Of a stretch of DNA of 64,000 bases, positions 57,720 through 64,000 are shown piece after piece. Position numbers and translations under genes: made by a program. The DNA comes from Ambrosia x helenae (taxonomy: Eukaryota > Streptophyta > Magnoliopsida > Asterales > Asteraceae). Under the pieces are notes generated by a model, which saw nothing but the letters and a program-made list of their open reading frames with translations, did no database searches and was not told the DNA's origin. The stretch is from positions 1 to 64,000 of the forward strand of contig JAUTDX010007464.1 of assembly GCA_030844895.1 (NCBI GenBank), in the 5' to 3' direction. Positions within the stretch are counted from its first letter, which is position 1; each line of letters begins with the position of its first letter.

Positions 57720-58765
57720 TAGATTTGTTTAGGAAGAGCCGCCATTGACGATTGGAAGAAGGTGGATTAATTTGACTAGGAAAACACAAGGATGGTGATG
57801 TTGGTTTATTATATTGTGTCTAGAGGTGACATGCACATGGAAAATAAGGCCACTATAATGTTCATATGATTTGTTTAACTTCAAATGGGTTGATTACTAT
57901 ACATAGATTTATTTATTATTTATAAAAGTGATTTCTAGATAATGATCACCTAATGTTCTCGATTTGTCACTAGTGACTAGTGACTAGTCTACACAGCAAT
58001 CACGTATTTTTTTTTCTTTCTCACTAAAGGTGGATGGTGTGGAGTACCTTCACTCACGCCCCACCTTCAAATAAAAATTGACCAAAACCCATATAAAGAG
58101 GGGAAAATAACCAAGGGTCCACAATTGAAGCCACTCTTACATTTGTCATTGTACTCACACCAGCCCCTTTAGCGCCTTCGGGCAGTGTTCGGGACGCTAA
58201 CATGCTTGTGTGGCACTGGACGCTATACCACACCGATTAGCCTAAATGAAGTTATCACCACTTACATTGTACACATGTGAGTTTGACAATGAATCTTAAT
58301 AGTGAACAAATTTTCTTATTCAATTTTTTATATTGATTTTGGAAAATATAAGATTTCTCGATTTTTAACAATAAATACCCCTCACATGTATTGCCCAGGC
58401 CAACATTTTAAACAATTACAAAATATATAATTTATGTGTTTTACGGTTTTTTTTACTAAAGTCCCCCCCCCCCCCCCCACACACACCACAAACACACAAC
58501 CTCTTGACAATCAATAGTGCCTCCTCCCTATTCGTTTTTCAAACGCCATTGGAGGCGCTATTGATGACTTCGCCAACCATAACGAGGAACAACGGGTGAA
58601 AATGGTGGGGCCATTAATATGTAGACCAATTTGCAACAATCAGATGCTTAAAAAATAATTTTAAACCCTCTCTCTATATATAAGAGTATAACACACACAT
58701 TCAACTTTTTTTTACCCAACTCACTCTCCATTCTACTCTCAAATCTTTTTCTATTGAATTTTCAA
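57720..58765. other. Intergenic, with poly(C) tract
   Basis: A tandem GTGACTAGT word at about 57967-57987, a run of about 16 C at 58464-58480 followed by CACACACACC, and CGCCTTCGGGCAGTGTTCGGG at 58164-58184 are the only marked features. No gene seen. Confidence 0.5.
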
Positions 58766-59130
58766 ATGAAAAACCGACGTTGGACCGTGAAAGAGGAAAT
58801 CGCTTTGGCCATGAGTTAGGTTAACATCGTCGAGCAAGCATAACCTCAAGATTCGCAACAGTTTTGGAACACGGTTTTGAATACATTTCATCAACATGTT
58901 GGTGAAAACCATCATAACATGCATCAAATAACTGGGAAGTATATGGTTCCCCGAACAAAGAGTCTAATATTTGAGAGGTTATGTAATGCTGCATTGAACA
59001 AACAGGAGGGTTTAACTGAGATGAGGAGATTGAGGTGAACCGTACCCGGTACCGTGTCTTCCACTGCACTAACTTTCCCAACATTGCGGTTTGGAGAACT
59101 TTGAAAACCCACTTTGCTAATGTTATATAA
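58766..59130 (+). pseudogene. SANT/Myb-like trihelix fragment of the transposon-associated type
   Basis: Codons from ATG 58766 read MKNRRWTVKEEIALAMS, stop, VNIVEQA, stop, PQDSQQFWNTVLNTFHQHVG, then HHNMHQITGKYM. This matches the RWTxxEEIALAxAWVxIS...FW.RVL..FH domain of plant proteins often annotated as glutathione S-transferase T3-like, which accompany PIF/Harbinger transposases and related genes. Two stops and a loss of frame in the following part (NKQEGLTEMRR, TFPTLRF) show decay. No transposase and no terminal repeats were found. Confidence 0.6.
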
Positions 59131-60932
59131 TTTTTATTTGATTTTCTAATCACGTCTTTTATATTTAAGTATGATTTTTATTATTACAGTTATGCATTTT
59201 TTTTAAATTCTATTCTATAAGTCTATGTTTATTTTTTTAATAGTTTAAATGTTATTTTATTTTGTTGAATTTAAATTAAAAAACAAAATAAATAAATGAT
59301 CAAATAAAGATTGAGGAGTTTTATTTCATTGTTTCGGTGTTAATGGAAGGAGTCAATGGAGCCCCCTATTGATGTGGCGCTAAGGTGACATAATTAAGTC
59401 ACTAAAATCAAGTAATCCGGGTATTTGACCCAGAATTGACAAAAACGCTAGATCGATTAATCATATTGGTTCAGGTTTCGTTCTTCATTTAAAATATATA
59501 ATGTTCATCTATCAATTGAAATGTCTAAGACTTATGATTATATAAGAGACATTTTATATGAGCTACAAAACTATGGTAATCACAAAATTTATTTGTTTAT
59601 GGAAAACGAGTTTAAAATTCGAGATGATATTAATTTTTTTATTCTTATTTCTGAAAGAGTTATCTATTTGTACAAAGATATTATAATATACTTAAGAGGT
59701 AATTACTCCGAAAATATGCATCATATTTTTGGGGGCCTGTTTTCTAATTTATTCTAGATGTGGAAATGTAAACGGTGAGCATTAAACTATTCACACTGAA
59801 CGTTGATTGCTTGGCTCCGATAAGGATTAGGTTTTGATTTGTCTATAAGACAAACTAGGTTAGAATTAGCAAACTCTTCACGCCATTTCTTTTCAGAAAG
59901 TGTCTTTATTACAAAATCAGCGAACTGTTCCAGCCATTTCTTTTCAGAAATTTCTTTTCAGAAATGCTCTCTTTATAGAATATTGTCACAAATTAAAGCT
60001 TACACATAAAAGTTGCAATGTTTGGCTTGGTAATTTAGGTTAAGGAGATATATTTGATATCAACTAAATGATTTAACGCGTCCAATTTATAATAATCATA
60101 AAAAAAGGATATTTTCTCAGAAAGAATGCAAAGTCGCGGAGATAATCGCATAGGTGAAGTCGTTAAGTTGTCTTTGGTTTAAAAATAGACACAAATGTAA
60201 GAGTGTAGAATAGATGGATGGATAAATGGTGTAGTTTTAACTTAATGTAATTGGTTTCTGGCCTCGGCTTTCTTGTTTCCATTCGTGACATGTCTGCTCG
60301 ACGAGATGCCTCTGTTTTAATGAAGTTGAATTAAAAAAATAAACATAAATAAAGAACAATTATGTGTACTCACAACAACCATGTAATAGAATTTTAAGTA
60401 CAATTTGTAGTAGAAAATCATGTCCTAATTTTTAGGTTATCACAAAAGAAAAGTTGCAATTTACATACAGACAAAATGAGTATTCGGACTGATTTGAAGG
60501 TTTAGCTGCCCAAATTGTTGCATCCACTTAGAAACCTAAAGTATTTTCCAAAACAATAGCAAAATAAATCTTTAGTTTATGAAGACAAAAATACGACTTT
60601 TCATCCTCTAAAACTTTTAAAAACAAAATACATGTTCGAGTTTAATTTTTGTTAGTGCACCATACATATTTTGATCCGTCAACACCCACACCAAAAGGCC
60701 ACCTCACTCTTTTAGTTTGTCATGCATTTCGTATAAATTCTTATTCCATTCTTGCAATTCTATACTTAAAATTAGTTCTGTATTGAACGTGTCCTGCAAC
60801 TGATTATCTTGTATCGCGTGATTTCTTTCAAAACACACATCCAAACGCCACGAATAACAGTAAAAATAATTGATTTTCACTATATATTCTTTACAACAAA
60901 AGTAACCAAAATCTACATTCTTGACTTTTGTT
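59131..60932. other. Intergenic, no supported gene
   Basis: AT-rich. Open frames at 59521-59757 and 60704-61018 (minus) give Ile/Tyr/Asn-rich peptides with no domain. AGAAATTTCTTTTCAGAAAT-type short repeats occur at about 59890-59965. Confidence 0.5.
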
Positions 60933-61210
60933 AACAGTTGATTTTCAAATGCTATGGGTATCAATTCTGTTTGCACCTTGAGGCGTTTCATCAGGAAGGG
61001 CACCAGTTTACATGGCATTTTTGCGTTTTACTGGCGATGAAAATGATGGCAGCAAATTCAGATACAGTCTTAGAGGTCGCAAAATGATGGCAGCCAATGG
61101 CAGAAAGCTTGGAAAGGGGTTTCGAGGAGTATCCGTGACAGTCACAAAACGGTCAGAGATAGTCTTGACGGGTTGATCATAACAAGGAATACAACATTGT
61201 TATTCTGATG
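60933..61210 (+). pseudogene. SINA/SINAT-type E3 ubiquitin ligase C-terminal fragment
   Basis: The substrate-binding (TRAF-like) domain of SINAT proteins is recognisable in three frames: QLIFKCYGYQFCLHLEAF, then APVYMAFLRFTGDENDG and YSL, then NGRKL, and VSRSIRDSHKTVRDSLDGLI followed by ITRNT. SINAT proteins are RING ligases that mark targets such as ESCRT parts and transcription factors; RING and zinc-finger regions are absent here. An internal duplication of GCAAAATGATGGCAGC (about 61043 and 61079) coincides with one frame break. A truncated pseudogene; orientation plus. Confidence 0.75.
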
Positions 61211-62530
61211 CAGTTTCGTATGCGCATCAAATGGCTCAAGAACAATTAGCAAACAAACTCTCTAAATTGAACCAGAGGTTCCATGAACAAAGTTCATATA
61301 AATTTTATTCAACCAAAAACTAACTAAAACAATAAACCCTAGGTCCCCTTTTATAGGTGAAGAATCCTAATTCAAATAGGAAACTAAATAAAAGATAAAG
61401 AAATTAAAATAGTAGATAAAAATAGTCTTCAATTCAAACTAGGAGATAATCCTGCATCATATTCTCTGGTGGTGATTAGCAAGAGCTGAAACTGAAAGTG
61501 GCCGGCCGGATATGGAGAGAGCAGTCTTAACATCTCTGTGTAAAGGTTTAAAAAACATTTTTGCTTTGTGGATGATTATAAAGCAAAAGGTAAATCTGTT
61601 TCACAGTATGTCAATATATGCTTTTTTGTTTCATTTTCTGGACATCTTTAATTTGGATTTCCAAGTTTCTTAATAGCGCGTAGGAGTGGCGTGTGAGCGA
61701 ACAAAAGGAATCAAGGAGTTTAGGAGCTCGGAATACGGGTACAACAGGAATTTCACGAGCATGGAAACTGGTGGTGCTCAAGTAGTCTTGACATTGCAGC
61801 TGCTGGTATTGGCTGGTTTGTCATTAGACTAAAAGGAGACCTTTACTCGGTGTTGGGACATACAATGGTGTCGAGATCACCCTTCACAATGGTGTCGAAT
61901 ATCATGTCAAAAGTGGATAGACACTTGAACAAGCAACACCACAACGAGAAAGGAAGGAAAGTTGACGATTCAGATACAGAAGCCACAACTTCTTCACTAG
62001 AAATTGATGTATATTTTAACGGCAACAAGTGGTGTATTGACATATATACCCTTGTAAGGATCAGTTTTTTCATCTAGGGTCCCTCTAAATTCATTGCCCA
62101 AAATGCGAAAAACATGTAATCACAACAAGTTCTCAATCCTGAAGTGCAGAATCATATGAACTATCTAAGCTAGACCTCAAAATTGTATAGAAGTATCAGC
62201 AGAGCACCTATACTGCTTTCATAATAAAGGATATTGAATTTGTTGTTTCTTACTGGTTTTTACAAGAAGAATCCTCGATCTCGAATTCAATGACTCAACA
62301 GCAGCTCGAGTTAAAGGTATATCCTTAGCAGCTTCTATATACGCATGTTGTTGCTGTTTTACACACCTTGATCAAGAGTAACCTGAGAGCCGAATGCTAC
62401 CTGTGAAGAAGAAAGAGTAATATCAGGATTGACCATACCGGCAACCCACTCTCCGCGTAGGGGTACAATTTGACCTTTCGGGATCAAATAGACAATACTA
62501 CAGAAACAAGGCTATATATGGCCTTCAAGT
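61211..62530. other. Intergenic, with weak coding-like stretches of unknown origin
   Basis: Minus-strand text at about 62495-62405 reads YLIPKGQIVPLRGEWVAGMV then NPDITLSSSQ before a GT donor-like site, and at about 62340-62245 KDIPLTRAAVESLNSRSRI. Plus-strand 61850-62077 is open with a Ser/Asp/Thr-rich peptide. None is recognised. These may be exons of one dead or unrelated gene; I do not claim a gene. Confidence 0.35.
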
Positions 62531-62632
62531 AGGTGGCGCAGTGGTAAGGAGTCCCTCTAGTAGAGGTCTCGGGTTTGAATCTAGCTTCTGGTTTTCCAGC
62601 TTTAACATGTTCACAAGGTATTGGTAGGGTCA
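62531..62632 (+). mobile_element. tRNA-derived SINE head
   Basis: AGGTGGCGCAGTGGTAAGG (box A-like) and CGGGTTTGAATCTAG (box B) are about 35 bp apart, as in plant tRNA-related SINEs. The 3' part appears cut off by the MITE that follows. Sequence differs from the SINE at 6943. Confidence 0.6.
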
Positions 62633-62633
62633 T

Positions 62634-62786
62634 GGGCGGTTCTTCACTAGGGCCAGACTGGGCCTCGGCCCACCCAGTTTTTTCGTTTCGTAGTGTAAAT
62701 TTTACTGAAAATTTTTATATGTATTGGGCCCGGCCCTACCAGATTGAGCGCGGCCCTACCATGTTTTTCGTTCAAGATCCGCCACT
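62634..62786. mobile_element. Small MITE with GGCGG..CTT ends, copy 2
   Basis: Starts GGGCGGTTCTTCACTAGGG and ends CAAGATCCGCCAC, with interior TTTCGTAGTGTAAATTTTAC shared, inverted, with 38515-38655. Ends are less perfect. The open frame across it is spurious. Confidence 0.65.
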
Positions 62787-63018
62787 GGGTGGGGTCCCAT
62801 GAATTAACTATTAACATATTCTCACGGTTATCGCAAAAGAACAATGTTGTATATGTATTTCTATACCACATTTTAAGGGTACTTTCATCTAGTTAGTAAA
62901 CAACTTTAAAAACACATTTCAGTGAACAAATAGATCTGACGTGGTGTCTAATTGTCCTTCCTTCGCAAAACAATATTCAAATAAATGATCACAAGGTAGA
63001 GAAAGTTGAAAAATGACC

Positions 63019-63579
63019 TTAAGAGTTTGGAATCAACCGCCCGTTATACATCTTATTCAGCAATTCTTTGGCACCGGGCCTCCTAAGAAGACCTTTGTTG
63101 TTGGGCAAACCAGTACCTAAACAAACAGGACATACAAGTTTTCCTCTACCTGCATTCCAAACCAACAAAAACCATTCAGACATCACGTAAACAAACACTG
63201 TCGGCGGCAGTAACAAAAACTATACCATAACAATTCGGGCACTCGGTAAACTCATACGTATCCTTGGCCCGTTTTCTATTTAAAGCTTTCCATTTTCCTG
63301 TACCACCACACATATCACCTATATAGGAAATCAAAATCTCATGGACCAAAAGGAGGAAATCCAACATTCTTATAATATTATATCTAATCAAATGATATGA
63401 AGCATGTGTTAAAACTTACATATAATAGCACCACTACCACCACAGTTCCTACACACTGGTCTTTCTTTGGCATCAATGGCCTCTGCCGCAATATGGGGAC
63501 TGGTTGAATTGCTTATTAAAGCCATTGATGAAGCTAAACATGCCACACATAGTCTTCTTGATGTCAATTGGTTTGGAGT
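63019..63579 (-). CDS. BSD2-like DnaJ-type zinc-finger protein, 3' exons (5' end not resolved)
   Basis: Exons on the minus strand: about 63420-63579, 63226-63318 and 63019-63149, joined in frame. They encode ERPVCRNCGGSGAIICDMC, GGTGKWKALNRKRAK, EFTECPNCYGRGKLVCPVC, LGTGLPNNKGLLRRPGAKEL and end MYNGRLIPNS. Four CxxC(x)G-type pairs form the DnaJ central zinc-binding fold without a J domain, as in plastid BSD2-type proteins; BSD2 itself is a Rubisco assembly chaperone, but the subgroup with KALNRKRAK is distinct and less studied. The first exon given reads TPNQLTSRRLCVACLASSMA before the zinc part, resembling a transit peptide; its upstream border (AG at 63580-63581) is uncertain. An ATG at 63525 could start a 109-residue form without transit peptide. 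Any earlier exon would lie beyond the MITE at 63625 or outside the window. Confidence 0.82.
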
Positions 63580-63624
63580 CTGTTATAATGTCCTTGTTAG
63601 CGATAAATATATTAGTCAAAATTT

Positions 63625-63928
63625 ATGTTGTCAAAAGCGCAAGGCGCACGTCTATGCTCAGAAGCGCAGCACAGTGCACCTTTACAGTTGCGCCTAGAAA
63701 GGCGTAGTTTCACTTTCAGACAGCCAGGCATAGTTTTAGGCCAAATTCCAGCCAAAGTCGTTTAAAAACCCCTACATAAGCCTGGAATCAACCTAAAACA
63801 GCCTAAACACGCCTAAGACATGCCTAAAATGGTATTTTATGTCTAGCTTAAAAATCCCTCACTTTTTGAGCCCCTAGCACGTAGGCTCCGGGCTATGGCT
63901 CTGCGCCTAGGGCTTTTGACAACATAGA
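63625..63928. mobile_element. MITE with TATGTTGTCAAAAGC ends
   Basis: Perfect 15-bp inverted ends TATGTTGTCAAAAGC and GCTTTTGACAACATA. The interior has GCGCAAGGCGCACG and GGGCTCTGCGCCTAGGGC words, in the style of the GGCGCC/CTAGG repeats at 19271. Target duplication not evident. It lies 45 bp upstream of the BSD2-like exon. Confidence 0.75.
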
Positions 63929-64000
63929 TTATGATTTATTATAATTATCTCCTATATATTAGATATAGATAATTTTATTTAAAATTCATTGTAACGATCT

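Noticed and set aside
60704..61018. Minus-strand 104-codon open frame
   Set aside because: Its right end is antisense to the SINAT fragment (YQFCLHLEAF) and the rest has no domain.

Overview
This is nuclear DNA of a flowering plant, probably a eudicot. The genes have many introns with GT/AG borders, intergenic DNA is AT-rich, and plant-only families occur: a fibrillin/plastid-lipid-associated protein, a receptor-like cytoplasmic kinase, a SINA-type E3 ligase remnant and a BSD2-like plastid zinc-finger protein. The species cannot be fixed from the sequence; a repeat-rich genome such as that of a composite (Asteraceae) is a guess. All coordinates come from reading by eye.

Five loci look like working genes. 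A single-exon gene (35681-37198, +) encodes a 505-residue Asn/Gln-rich protein whose basic motif, PRNTT motif, acidic tract and coiled coil follow the order of animal HEXIM proteins. An 11-exon gene (44036-47578, -) encodes a fibrillin 10/PAP12-type protein. A 5-exon gene (51473-54426, -) encodes a 632-residue formate-tetrahydrofolate ligase. A small single-exon gene (57359-57634, -) encodes a 91-residue membrane protein. The 3' exons of a BSD2-like DnaJ zinc-finger protein lie at 63019-63579 (-).

The rest is a gene graveyard. From 1 to 11.7 kb lie two intron-bearing, frameshifted pseudogenes: a selenoprotein-O-type protein and an RLCK-VII kinase whose exon is split by a tRNA-derived SINE. 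From 13.2 to 21 kb an Athila/Tat-like Ty3 retroelement remnant abuts two head-to-head homoserine-kinase-like pseudogenes that form a large inverted duplication. Further fragments are pescadillo exons inside a Helitron, LINE 3' ends, a SINAT piece and a SANT/Myb-like transposase-associated piece.

Transposons are unusually well preserved. There are five or six Helitron ends of at least two families (A|T target, CTAG end, hairpin), a MULE-like family with 10-bp target duplications, several hAT-like families with 8-bp duplications, three Tourist-like (PIF/Harbinger) families with TAA/TTA duplications, SINEs, and a 5'-truncated LINE with an 18-bp duplication. At 23.8-25.5 kb three superfamilies are nested (hAT > MULE > Helitron), and at 48-49.2 kb a Helitron sits in a hAT-like element. 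The intact genes are independent of one another; no gene cluster or pathway module is apparent, although three of the five act in plastid biology or one-carbon metabolism.
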